A stretch of DNA of 64,000 bases from Roseburia faecis (lineage in GTDB: Bacteria; Bacillota; Clostridia; Lachnospirales; Lachnospiraceae): positions 124,001 to 188,000 of the forward strand of contig NZ_CVRR01000037.1 in the NCBI RefSeq assembly GCF_001406815.1. The letters are read 5' to 3'. The notes beneath the pieces are model-generated. The model was not told the origin of the DNA and did not search any database. It was given only the letters and a program-made list of their open reading frames with translations. The translations under genes were made by a program, and so were the position numbers. This document shows, one piece after another, positions 42,769 to 50,927 of this stretch. How positions within the stretch are numbered: position 1 is the first letter of the stretch; the number at the start of each line of letters is the position of its first letter.

Positions 42769-43719
42769 TTACTTGACGATCTCGCCCTTTGTAGCCTTTG
42801 TTGTCAGAGTAATGATAATAAGCAGTGCAAGTCCTGTGATCACATCCTGGATAGCGGTTGGTGCTCCAAGAGCAATGAAACCGAAGAAGATGATGTTGAT
42901 GACAAACTCACCGATGATAATTGCCGGAAGTGGCATTCCGTATTTCTTAAATGCCAGACCAAAGAAACATCCCATGGTCGGTACGAAGTTTCGGCTCATA
43001 GATGCCATTCCGGTAACGGCTACCATGGAAGATCCGTAACTGATGGTCAGGATCGCCATAACACCGAGGAATGCACCACTTAAAATAAATGCAAGAACTT
43101 TATACTTATTTACGTTAATACCCATGTTCTTGGCAACAAACTCATCACTGCCGATAGCATAGGTGTATGTTCCAATTTTTGTGTAATTTAAGAATATGTA
43201 AGCAACGACACATGCCACAAGTGCAAGGATGATATCCCAAGGCATCTGGCCAAATGCACGTAAATTGGATGGAAGTGTCTGCTCTACGCCGCCTGCAATG
43301 TAGTTTGCCAGAGACTCATAGATCAGTGCAAGTCCTGTTGTTACAATCATGGACGGGATACGGAGTTTTACATAAAACATACCGTTTAATGCACCGACAA
43401 TTGTTCCTGTTAAGATACATCCGACGATCAATCCGAAATATCCGAGATTAAAACGGGTGGCGAATACACACCCAACGATTGCGGAAAGCATGATATTTGC
43501 GCCAATGGAAAAGTCGAACATTCCCATTACCATTACAAAGTAGAATCCTACGGCACCAACAGTTGCAATCAGGCTGGCCTGAAAATAGTTAAGCATATTG
43601 CCGAAAGATCCAAAGTTATGCGGCGAAAGTATTTTAAAGATGGCCCAGGAAAGCACAACCAGACCGAGCAGGATCAGATACCCCATTGCTTTTCCCGAAA
43701 ATTTTTTCGTAGTACTCAT
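42769..43719 (-). CDS. Sugar ABC transporter permease (RbsC type)
   Basis: A 316-residue permease of the same family as the one at 40268: VMGMFDFSIGANIMLSAIVGCVFA, GTIVGALNGMFYVKLRIPSMIVTTG, IGTYTYAIGSDEFVAKNMGIN and MGCFFGLAFKKYGMPLPAIIIGEFVINIIFFG. Two different permeases imply a heterodimeric channel. It follows the binding-protein gene after a hairpin at 43765-43795. Confidence 0.92.
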   Translation of the reverse strand: MSTTKKFSGKAMGYLILLGLVVLSWAIFKILSPHNFGSFGNMLNYFQASLIATVGAVGFYFVMVMGMFDFSIGANIMLSAIVGCVFATRFNLGYFGLIVGCILTGTIVGALNGMFYVKLRIPSMIVTTGLALIYESLANYIAGGVEQTLPSNLRAFGQMPWDIILALVACVVAYIFLNYTKIGTYTYAIGSDEFVAKNMGINVNKYKVLAFILSGAFLGVMAILTISYGSSMVAVTGMASMSRNFVPTMGCFFGLAFKKYGMPLPAIIIGEFVINIIFFGFIALGAPTAIQDVITGLALLIIITLTTKATKGEIVK

Positions 43720-43764
43720 ATTATCTACCTCTTTTTGTCAATTCTGATAAACGTCACATTGATG

Positions 43765-43795
43765 GAAAAAGGTGGCGCCGCAAGCAGCGCCACCC
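43765..43795 (-). terminator. Intercistronic hairpin after the binding-protein gene
   Basis: A perfect 8-bp GC stem (GGTGGCGC with GCGCCACC) followed on the minus strand by TTTTTCC. In such operons a partial terminator here allows more binding protein than permease to be made. Confidence 0.8.
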
Positions 43796-43810
43796 CTTGT
43801 GGTTATTGTT

Positions 43811-44980
43811 TTATTTACCCGCACGTGCTGCTGCATCTTCAATAGATACGCTCTGTGCAGTAATTCTTAAGTCTTCCAGACTCAGCTTAGACATATCAAC
43901 CAGTTCCTGATCAGTATATGGAAGCTGATCTACGAAATACTTCTCATAATTCTTGTAATCATCTGCAGATGATACATACAGATATGGGAATGGAACATCT
44001 TCGAACTTACCACCAAAGTCTTTGTAGTTACCCTTTACTGCATTGTATACCATCATGAATGCGATCAATGGATCACAGAAATGTCCTCCGGACTCACCAG
44101 CCATGGAACCATTCTCAAGTCTGTCTCCAAGGTCTGGAAGGAAGTCTGTAGAAACGATGTCGATATCTGCGGTCTTTCCGGCACGCTCAACTGCTGCGAT
44201 TGCACCCTGGAGAGGATCTCCACCACCACCTGCTGGAATAAGTGCATCCAGGTTTGGATCTGCTGCCATCAGAGCTTCTGCTGCCTTAGAACCACCTTCG
44301 GAAGTTGTTCCTGCGTACTGTGGCTCAGAAAGCTTTGCCTGATCATCTGGATGTTCTTCGTTCCACTTATCTACGCCAGCTTTATAGCCTTCCCATCTGC
44401 CGAGCCATGTAGCATCTCCCTGCTCCCAGCCGATCAGACCAATGTTTCTGTCACCTTTGTTTAAAAGAATGTTTACAAGTTCTTCACCGTTTGCCGGCTC
44501 ATCCTCGTGAACAGCTCCGATATAATAATCAGAATCTTTTGCTGCCTGATAAATATCTGCACTGTTTTCCTGACTGATAACACGGAAGAACTGTGCCAGA
44601 TATACTTTATTGTCATTACAGGTCTTAATTGCGGAAGTCATCTCTGTATCAGATGAGTTACAGATGATAATTCCCTGACATCCTGCTGCTGCCAACTGCT
44701 CAACAGAAGCGGTAACTTTCTCAGATACATGTCCCTGATCCACATACTGTACATCGACATCCAATGCCTTTGCTGCCTCATCCAGAATCTTCTTACACTG
44801 AGAACCAAGTACATCGGTGGATGACCAGATGGAAACACCAATCTTAATCTTTCCGGATTTGTTTGATGATGTACCTCCCTGTGTGGAAGATCCTCCCCCG
44901 CCGGTTCCACAGGCTGTCATACCAATTACCATTGATGCTGCCAGGATCGTTGCAGCTACCTTCTTTAAAATTTTCTTCAT
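43811..44980 (-). CDS. Sugar ABC transporter substrate-binding lipoprotein
   Basis: A 389-residue lipoprotein with a signal peptide and lipobox (IGMTACGTGGGG), followed by a Ser/Gly linker and a type I periplasmic-binding fold: KIKIGVSIWSSTDVLGSQCKKILDEAAKAL, AAGCQGIIICNSSDTEMTSAIKTC, GDRNIGLIGWEQGDATWLGRWEGYKAG and GKTADIDIVSTDFLPDLGDRL. It is related to ribose/galactose binders, but the sugar cannot be named. It is the first gene of the operon, behind a near-consensus promoter (45029-45057). Confidence 0.92.
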   Translation of the reverse strand: MKKILKKVAATILAASMVIGMTACGTGGGGSSTQGGTSSNKSGKIKIGVSIWSSTDVLGSQCKKILDEAAKALDVDVQYVDQGHVSEKVTASVEQLAAAGCQGIIICNSSDTEMTSAIKTCNDNKVYLAQFFRVISQENSADIYQAAKDSDYYIGAVHEDEPANGEELVNILLNKGDRNIGLIGWEQGDATWLGRWEGYKAGVDKWNEEHPDDQAKLSEPQYAGTTSEGGSKAAEALMAADPNLDALIPAGGGGDPLQGAIAAVERAGKTADIDIVSTDFLPDLGDRLENGSMAGESGGHFCDPLIAFMMVYNAVKGNYKDFGGKFEDVPFPYLYVSSADDYKNYEKYFVDQLPYTDQELVDMSKLSLEDLRITAQSVSIEDAAARAGK

Positions 44981-45028
44981 ACGTTGTCCTCCCTCTACTT
45001 TGATACGTATTTGCTTTTTGTAATTCTA

Positions 45029-45092
45029 ATTATAGACGGTCCTCTCCTGTTTTTCAATAAAATACAACAATATTTTTTCGTAAAGTTGTATT
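45029..45092 (-). promoter_or_regulatory. Sugar operon promoter with palindromic operator candidate
   Basis: On the minus strand TTGAAA (45052-45057), 17 bp, TATAAT (45029-45034). Directly upstream is an inverted pair AATACAAC (45061-45068)/GTTGTATT (45085-45092) with 16 bases between. Further AATACAAC copies lie at 45235 and 45294 in the same intergenic region. They are the best candidates for sites of the GntR/LacI-type regulator. Confidence 0.6.
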
Positions 45093-45405
45093 GTTATATT
45101 GCAATTTAACTGTTAAATTTTCTATTTTTCATACGATTATGTGCATTTTGACTGGTTTTCATTTTATTTTTCCTTTGTTTTACTGTCGTTTTGTGCGTTT
45201 TGTGTATTTTATTCTTGATTTCTTTCGCTATTGCAATACAACTTGCTTCATGTACACACTTGTACGTTTTCATCTCATGAACACCTGCCATTAAATACAA
45301 CTGTCTATGTGCAAAGAGAGGCACGACATTGCACTTTCCCGGCACAAATGCTATGATTGAATCACCAAACAGAACAATATTGTATAAAGGAAAGGGAGAT
45401 GCATT
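45093..45405. other. Intergenic region with two further AATACAAC sites
   Basis: No gene is evident. It contains the AATACAAC copies at 45235-45242 and 45294-45301, and the upstream region of the 78-residue gene with an AAAGGGAG ribosome site. Confidence 0.5.
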
Positions 45406-45642
45406 ATGAAGGTAATGAACATTGAAAACCCACAGGAGTTTTTGAAAGTAATTGACAGTTGTTCCGGACAGGTTGAGCTTGTCACTGCTGACGGTGACCG
45501 CCTGAATCTGAAATCAAAATTATGCCAGCTGGTATCCTTATCTACCATTTTTGAATCTGCTTCCACCATCCCGGAGATGGAAATCATCGCACATGAAGCA
45601 GAGGATTCCAGAAAGATTATGGATTACCTGATGCGCGGATAA
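45406..45642 (+). CDS. Conserved small protein of unknown function
   Basis: A 78-residue protein (MKVMNIENPQEFLKVIDSCS, QVELVTADGDRLNLKSKLCQ, PEMEIIAHEAEDSRKIMDYL) with alternating strands and helices, reminiscent in length and layout of an HPr-like fold but without a visible phosphorylatable His. I know similar proteins in Lachnospiraceae only as uncharacterised. GGAAAGGGAG precedes the ATG and a strong terminator follows. Confidence 0.7.
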   Translation: MKVMNIENPQEFLKVIDSCSGQVELVTADGDRLNLKSKLCQLVSLSTIFESASTIPEMEIIAHEAEDSRKIMDYLMRG

Positions 45643-45662
45643 AACGTTAGAACAATACCAAT

Positions 45663-45706
45663 AAAAAGGAGTATGAAAAACACCGTTGTTTTCATACTCC
45701 TTTTTC
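45663..45706. terminator. Bidirectional intrinsic terminator
   Basis: AAAAAGGAGTATGAAAA pairs with TTTTCATACTCCTTTTT around a 9-base loop. It serves the 78-residue gene and the convergent pgi. Confidence 0.92.
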
Positions 45707-45754
45707 TTATTATATATGTCTTATATCTCTGACCTGCTTCAGACAAAAATCCGA

Positions 45755-47335
45755 TTAGATATTTAACAGATCACTGAATACTTTCAGTGCTCCGTCTGTC
45801 TCATGTGCAAGTACGCGCTTTGCAAGAACTTTACCAAGCTGAACACCTTCCTGATCGAAGCTGTTGACATTCCATAAGAATCCCTGGAACATGATCTTGT
45901 TCTCAAAGTGTGCAAGCAATGCACCGAGTGTCTTCGGATTAACCTGCTCTCCGATAATAATAGAAGATGGGCGTCCACCCTCGAAATTCTTGTTGCGGTT
46001 TTCATCTTCCTTGCCGCATGCAAAAGCAACGATCTGTGCTGCTACGTTTGCGCAAAGCTTCTGCTGGCTTGTGCTGTCCTGAATGACAACATCTGTGTCA
46101 AGCTGGTTATTCTTAAATCCAACAAACTGCAGTGGTACAATATCGGTTCCCTGATGCAGTAACTGATAGAAGGAATGCTGTCCGTTTGTTCCAGGCTCAC
46201 CGAAAATGACAGGACCTGTCGGGTAATTTACAGGCTCTCCAAAACGGTTTACGGATTTACCATTGGACTCCATATCTACCTGCTGTAAATGTGCCGGGAA
46301 ACGATTGAGTGCCTGTGAATATGGAAGCACTGCGGTGCTCGGATATCCCAGTACGTTGCGCTCATACACACCGATCAGTGCATCCAGCATCTCAGGGTTC
46401 TTCAATACGTCTTTTTCTGCGGAGAGTTTATCCTCTGCTGCAGCACCATCCAGAAACTGTGCAAATACATCCGGTCCAAATGCCAGGGATAATACAGCTC
46501 CACCAACGGCTGATGTAGAAGAATAACGTCCTCCGATGTAATCATCCATAAAGAATGCTGCCAGATAATCATCACTCTTTGCCAGCGGAGAAGTCTCACT
46601 GGTAACTGCGATCATATGCTTAGAAGCATCCAGGCCTGCTTTCTTTAACGCGTCCTTAACGAAAGACTCATTGGTCAGTGTCTCAAGTGTAGTACCTGAT
46701 TTGGAAACAAGTACGAAAATAGAATGGGCAACATCTACAGAATTCAATACAGCGGCTGCATCATCCGGATCTACATTACTGATGAATTTTGCTTCCATCT
46801 TGAATGTGTTGTTTTTCTTTGCCCAATTCTCAAGTGCTAAATACATAGCGCGGGGACCCAGGTCACTTCCACCGATACCGATCTGGACAACTGTTGTGAA
46901 TTTTTCACCAGCAGCGTTTGTAATCTCACCAGCGTGTACCTTATTGGCAAAATCAGCAATTCTCTGCTGCTGCTCCACATAGAATTTACGCTTATCCACA
47001 CCATCTGCTACAACGGCTTTTCCAAGCTGTCCACGGGTCAGCTGATGAAGAACCAGACGGTTCTCTCCGGTGTTAATCACTGCACCATTGTAAAGCTCCT
47101 CAAATTTTTCGGAAAGCTGTGCTTCTTCTGCAAGCTTAACCAAAGCTTCCAGTACATCATCATCCACCTGCTTTGCAGCATAGTTGTACACCAATCCCTC
47201 TGCCATTGGAATACTGTAATTTTTCACACGCTCTGCCCCGTTCTCGCCAGACATTACTTTTTTCAGATCTATGCGACCTGTTTTTGAAAGGTTCTGAAAA
47301 GAAGCAAGGGTATCCAAGTTGTCCCAAGTAACCAT
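45755..47335 (-). CDS. pgi: Glucose-6-phosphate isomerase
   Basis: A 526-residue enzyme that interconverts glucose-6-phosphate and fructose-6-phosphate. Motifs: VVQIGIGGSDLGPRAMYLAL, VLVSKSGTTLETLTNESF (sugar-phosphate binding SIS region), DDYIGGRYSSTSAVGGAVLSLAFG, the long PGI signature around VIFGEPGTNGQHSFYQLLHQGTD, and the late catalytic Lys region SFDQEGVQLGKVLAKRV. The length fits the larger bacterial PGI class. A TAGGAGGAATC ribosome site and a TTGAAT-17-TATAAT promoter precede it. It is monocistronic. Confidence 0.97.
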   Translation of the reverse strand: MVTWDNLDTLASFQNLSKTGRIDLKKVMSGENGAERVKNYSIPMAEGLVYNYAAKQVDDDVLEALVKLAEEAQLSEKFEELYNGAVINTGENRLVLHQLTRGQLGKAVVADGVDKRKFYVEQQQRIADFANKVHAGEITNAAGEKFTTVVQIGIGGSDLGPRAMYLALENWAKKNNTFKMEAKFISNVDPDDAAAVLNSVDVAHSIFVLVSKSGTTLETLTNESFVKDALKKAGLDASKHMIAVTSETSPLAKSDDYLAAFFMDDYIGGRYSSTSAVGGAVLSLAFGPDVFAQFLDGAAAEDKLSAEKDVLKNPEMLDALIGVYERNVLGYPSTAVLPYSQALNRFPAHLQQVDMESNGKSVNRFGEPVNYPTGPVIFGEPGTNGQHSFYQLLHQGTDIVPLQFVGFKNNQLDTDVVIQDSTSQQKLCANVAAQIVAFACGKEDENRNKNFEGGRPSSIIIGEQVNPKTLGALLAHFENKIMFQGFLWNVNSFDQEGVQLGKVLAKRVLAHETDGALKVFSDLLNI

Positions 47336-47385
47336 AATAGATTCCTCCTATATGTTCTTTGTTATTTTATTCCTCAACCTTACTG

Positions 47386-47414
47386 ATTATACAATGTAAT
47401 TTCCATGAATTCAA
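47386..47414 (-). promoter_or_regulatory. Promoter of pgi
   Basis: TTGAAT (47409-47414), 17 bp, TATAAT (47386-47391) on the minus strand, about 50 bases before the start codon. Confidence 0.75.
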
Positions 47415-47514
47415 GTATGGATAGTATGTGAAAAATGCGCTTTTCTTTTTCTTATACTGTGATATAATTCTTATAGATGTTTTGGAACGGCATATGTTTA
47501 TTGGGGGATTACAT

Positions 47515-48603
47515 ATGATTCATAAAAAAATAGGGGCGTTTATATTTCAGGATGTACAAAATCCAAATGAGACAAAAACCACTGCTGTGACCCTGCGTCT
47601 GTACGCACTGATTCTCAGCGTTTATTTTCTTGTCCTTTTTTGTGTCTGCTGCTTTCTTCGGGATGTTCCTTCCTCCCTGCTGACGCTCATCTGTGGCATT
47701 TTATATGTATTTGCTTTCCGGATTACCTATCTAAACCATACACATTTTGCTTCCATTTTTTCACAATTACTGACGTTATTGTGGATTACTGTATTTATAC
47801 AGAGATTTGGGTGGGACTGCGGTGTACAGCACTTCCTGTTTGTACTTCTCGTATTAAATTTTGCAGTCAGTTTCCACCGCATACGCACTAAAATTTTTGT
47901 TGGAATCTGCACATGTGCTTACCGCCTGCTTTTGTATGCCTATACACGGTATCATCTGCCGGTCATCCAGCTTTCCACAGATGCCAGTATCTGCATACAG
48001 ACCATAGACACTTTGTTTATTTTTGCAGAACTGATCACGGTTATGATTATTTTCACCCAGAATTCCCAGCAGATGGAACACAAGCTTATACGTTACAATC
48101 TGGAACTAGAACATATCGCATCCACAGATCCCCTGACCGGGCTTTTCAACCGTTGGCAGATGTATAAGCGTCTGGAAACATGTATTTCCAGATACACTCA
48201 GCATAAATTACAGACCCTGACTGTTGCCATGGGGGATATCGACTTTTTCAAACATGTAAATGATACTTACGGGCATGATGCCGGGGATGAAGTTCTCCGC
48301 ACACTTTCCAGGTTGTTTTGCACGGTAATAGGCGAAAAAGGAGAAGTCTGCCGCTGGGGCGGAGAAGAATTTCTGTTTGTATTTCCCGGCATGGATATGG
48401 ACGAGGTTCAGCTTTTGATGTCTGACCTTCTGGATGATATCCGGCACACTCCTGTATTATACGAACGCAAACTGATTCATGTAACCATGACATTCGGAGT
48501 CGAAGAATTTGGCAGAAATCATACCATGGAATCTGTCATTCAGGAAGCCGACCGCAAGCTTTATCTCGGCAAAGAGAGTGGGCGGAACCGGGTGATCTAC
48601 TGA
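47515..48603 (+). CDS. Membrane-bound diguanylate cyclase (GGDEF domain)
   Basis: About 362 residues. There are five to six membrane helices in residues 25-185, then a GGDEF domain with the variant signature RWGGEEF, preceded by DPLTGLFNRWQMYKRLE and GDIDFFKHVNDTYGHDAGDEVLRTLS. GGEEF is catalytically competent. The position five residues before it (GEVC) does not fit the RxxD inhibitory site, so product inhibition may be absent. ATG 47515 was chosen because GGGGGA lies 6 bases upstream; upstream ATGs lack such a site. It makes c-di-GMP, probably affecting motility or adhesion. Confidence 0.9.
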   Translation: MIHKKIGAFIFQDVQNPNETKTTAVTLRLYALILSVYFLVLFCVCCFLRDVPSSLLTLICGILYVFAFRITYLNHTHFASIFSQLLTLLWITVFIQRFGWDCGVQHFLFVLLVLNFAVSFHRIRTKIFVGICTCAYRLLLYAYTRYHLPVIQLSTDASICIQTIDTLFIFAELITVMIIFTQNSQQMEHKLIRYNLELEHIASTDPLTGLFNRWQMYKRLETCISRYTQHKLQTLTVAMGDIDFFKHVNDTYGHDAGDEVLRTLSRLFCTVIGEKGEVCRWGGEEFLFVFPGMDMDEVQLLMSDLLDDIRHTPVLYERKLIHVTMTFGVEEFGRNHTMESVIQEADRKLYLGKESGRNRVIY

Positions 48604-48605
48604 TT

Positions 48606-49667
48606 TTATGCCATCTCACCCACCCGGTGGATTTCCGTTCTTTTTCTGAGGAAATCCAAAAATCTGTCACATACGACGGTATATACAGATCCCATCACAT
48701 TGAATATAATTCGCAGTGCCACTGCCGTACCTGCACCGAATAACCCCGATGCGATCGACAGTGCGCCAAACGTATTAAATACGGTCTGCCATGCATATCC
48801 TGCAGAATAACCCACACCAATTCCACCGATCATCCCGATATACGGATACATGGATTCCGGTAACACATGATACAAAATAAGGAAGATCATGCACCCCACA
48901 ATATTAAACGGTCCCCTGCGTTTTGCACGCTCCACACTGTCCTCATGAAATGGAAGACATACAGACATGCAGGCGATTCCCGCCCACATGGCACGCGGCC
49001 ATCCGAGCAGTGACACAATCAGCAGTGCCGAAGAAACAATCAGTGTCAGCTTAATATACCACCAGTTCCGCGCGGAACGTACATCAAATTCCCGGAACAG
49101 ATCCAGGAATGTCCGGCGGTATGGGCGGTTTTTCTGATTCTTATAAAATACAGCCATGCAGATTCCCATACCAATCAGCAGACTGATCACACGCAGCACA
49201 TAGGCATGTCCACTCACATCATACCCCTGCAAAAGCAGATATCCAAGGACAAACGTAGACTGGTTTGACATGATCACATTGTGGCATCCGAAAATCATGA
49301 GAATCAGAATACATGCCACATTCACAAAAAATGCCGGAACCGGATGCATCATATTGGTAATTCTCGGTCCTGCGATTAAAATTCCAAAAATTCCCGCAAT
49401 ACAGAGCAGCCCATGACTGGTACGCACCCCGAAATCTGCCTGCCGGAGCACAAGTACTGCCAGCAGCACAACCACTCCCGGTACACTGTTATCTGCACCG
49501 AATATTTTACTAAACAGTGTAACCACAGCGACGCAGAATGCCATAACAAGATAGACTTTAAAATTATAGATCAGGATATGTCTGCGTTTTTCTTTTTTGT
49601 CTGTTGTGTTTTTGATCAGCTGTTTTGAGCCAACTGAACTCAGTTGTAGTTCCTGGTAAAAAGTCAT
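48606..49667 (-). CDS. FUSC-family membrane protein
   Basis: A 353-residue protein with two blocks of about five to six helices, separated by a cytoplasmic linker (NQKNRPYRRTFLDLFREFDVRSARNWWYIK). The second block contains RAMWAGIACMSVCLPFHEDSVERAKRRGPFNIVGCMIFLILY, the typical FUSC/aromatic-acid-exporter-like motif. Members are thought to export aromatic or other acids. GAGGGGGAA lies before the ATG. Its 3' end meets that of the GGDEF gene, 2 bases apart. Confidence 0.82.
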   Translation of the reverse strand: MTFYQELQLSSVGSKQLIKNTTDKKEKRRHILIYNFKVYLVMAFCVAVVTLFSKIFGADNSVPGVVVLLAVLVLRQADFGVRTSHGLLCIAGIFGILIAGPRITNMMHPVPAFFVNVACILILMIFGCHNVIMSNQSTFVLGYLLLQGYDVSGHAYVLRVISLLIGMGICMAVFYKNQKNRPYRRTFLDLFREFDVRSARNWWYIKLTLIVSSALLIVSLLGWPRAMWAGIACMSVCLPFHEDSVERAKRRGPFNIVGCMIFLILYHVLPESMYPYIGMIGGIGVGYSAGYAWQTVFNTFGALSIASGLFGAGTAVALRIIFNVMGSVYTVVCDRFLDFLRKRTEIHRVGEMA

Positions 49668-49699
49668 CGTCTGATTCCCCCTCGTTTTTTTAATAAAAA

Positions 49700-49750
49700 A
49701 GTACGCTGGCTTTGTGGTGCAACGATATCACAAAGCGTAGCGTACTATAC
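49700..49750 (-). terminator. Intrinsic terminator between flavin reductase and FUSC genes
   Basis: AGTACGCT.GCTTTGTG pairs with CACAAAGC..AGCGTACT (about 49710-49747); on the minus strand the stem is followed by TTTTTTATT. It ends the flavin reductase transcript just upstream of the FUSC gene. Confidence 0.85.
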
Positions 49751-49807
49751 CTCGATTTTTAAAAAACGTCAAGGATACGTCCTGTTTTTTTTAGATTTTG
49801 TTTAGAA

Positions 49808-50368
49808 TTATTTTAGATTTTTCCCATCTGAAAAAGCATTTCCCACTTTTTCGCCCAGCACATAATACTCATTGTTGAACGGATCAAATGTGATCGGCTG
49901 TACTTTTGCCACATCTACTTTTCCGTCGGTCATTGCAGCTTCATCCACACTGACATTGACAATCTCCGCTACCAGTCTGCAGCTTTCCGGATCATAACTT
50001 TTTACTTTGCACTCTGCGCAGACTGCCAGTTCATTGATGATCGGAGCGTCTACATTTGCACTTTTTTTCACGGTAAAACCTGCTTTTTCCAGTTTGCCTG
50101 CCACATTGTTTGCAGACACAATTCCCACATAATCACAAGCTGCCACATGCTTTGCATCGGCCATGCTTACGGTAAATGCCCCGGTTCTCTGGAAATTCTT
50201 TGTTGTCTTATGTCCGGCACTGATGCAGAAAGAAATCTCGTTTCCTTCACTGATTCCGCCCCATGCTGCGTTCATTGCATTCGCCGTGCCGTCCTCATTG
50301 TATGTTGCGAGAATAAATACCGGCTGTGGATAGGTGTATGGTTTTGCTCCAAAATCTTTTCTTGCCAT
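49808..50368 (-). CDS. Flavin reductase-like FMN-binding split-barrel protein
   Basis: A 186-residue protein: PVFILATYNEDGTANAMNAAWGGISEGNEISFCISAGHKTTKNFQRTGAFTVSMAD, then CDYVGIVSANNVAGKLEKAGFTV and a C-terminal FDPFNNEYYVLGEKVGNAF. This is the flavoredoxin/flavin reductase group in which FMN binds the split barrel. Electron donor and acceptor cannot be inferred. AAAGGAGTG lies before the ATG. The upstream region is the tandem repeat at 50486-50810. Confidence 0.9.
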   Translation of the reverse strand: MARKDFGAKPYTYPQPVFILATYNEDGTANAMNAAWGGISEGNEISFCISAGHKTTKNFQRTGAFTVSMADAKHVAACDYVGIVSANNVAGKLEKAGFTVKKSANVDAPIINELAVCAECKVKSYDPESCRLVAEIVNVSVDEAAMTDGKVDVAKVQPITFDPFNNEYYVLGEKVGNAFSDGKNLK

Positions 50369-50485
50369 ATTAATTCACTCCTTTTCGTGCTCTGTTTTGA
50401 ATTATTTGGAAGGATGAACTCCTTCCTCTGTTTTATACCTCACATTTTTGCAGGAATCAAGAGGGGGCAGGACATATACAGGTTT

Positions 50486-50810
50486 TTTGTGGGATTATGT
50501 CCCACGGCTTTTGCTTCTTGGGACATATGTAGATTTTGTGAGCAATTATGTCCCATAACTTCTGGTGTCTGGGATATATAGAAGATTTTTCCGGAGCTAT
50601 GTCCCTCTTTCTTGGACACACGGGACTTTTTCTCCTGCTTTTTCGCTATATGTCCCTCTTCTTTAGACTTACGGGACTTTTTCCTCTGCTTTTTCTTTAT
50701 ATGTCCCTCTTCCTTGGACTCGCGGGACTTTTTCCTCTGCTTTTTTCTATATGTCCCTCTTCTTTAGATTCGCGGGACTTTCTCCCCTGCTTTTTTACAT
50801 ATGTCCCATC
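50486..50810. repeat. Tandem repeat with period of about 51 bp
   Basis: TATGTCCC recurs at 50486, 50547, 50598, 50649, 50700, 50750 and 50800: one 61-bp step, then 51, 51, 51, 50 and 50. The last four full units are about 80-90 percent alike, and each contains GTCCC ... GGGAC, able to form a hairpin. The first units are more diverged. The repeat fills the gap between the ABC ATPase and flavin reductase genes. A 95-codon frame through it is a by-product. Confidence 0.85.
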
Positions 50811-50927
50811 TAGGTTCTGCAATAGCATGAAATGAAGGTGATATACTTTTATATGCCCCAAAATTATATAGCTAAATACAGTTCGCACTCCAAGATTTCA
50901 CACAGGCAAAAATGGCATTTTATATAA

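Noticed and set aside
50486-50810. Possible CRISPR array
   Set aside because: Units are tandem copies with no unique spacers between constant repeats, there are no cas genes, and the period is about 51 bp with the whole unit conserved.
50548-50835. 95-codon hydrophobic frame through the tandem repeat
   Set aside because: Frame follows the 51-bp period by chance (51 is a multiple of 3); no ribosome site and composition explained by the repeat.
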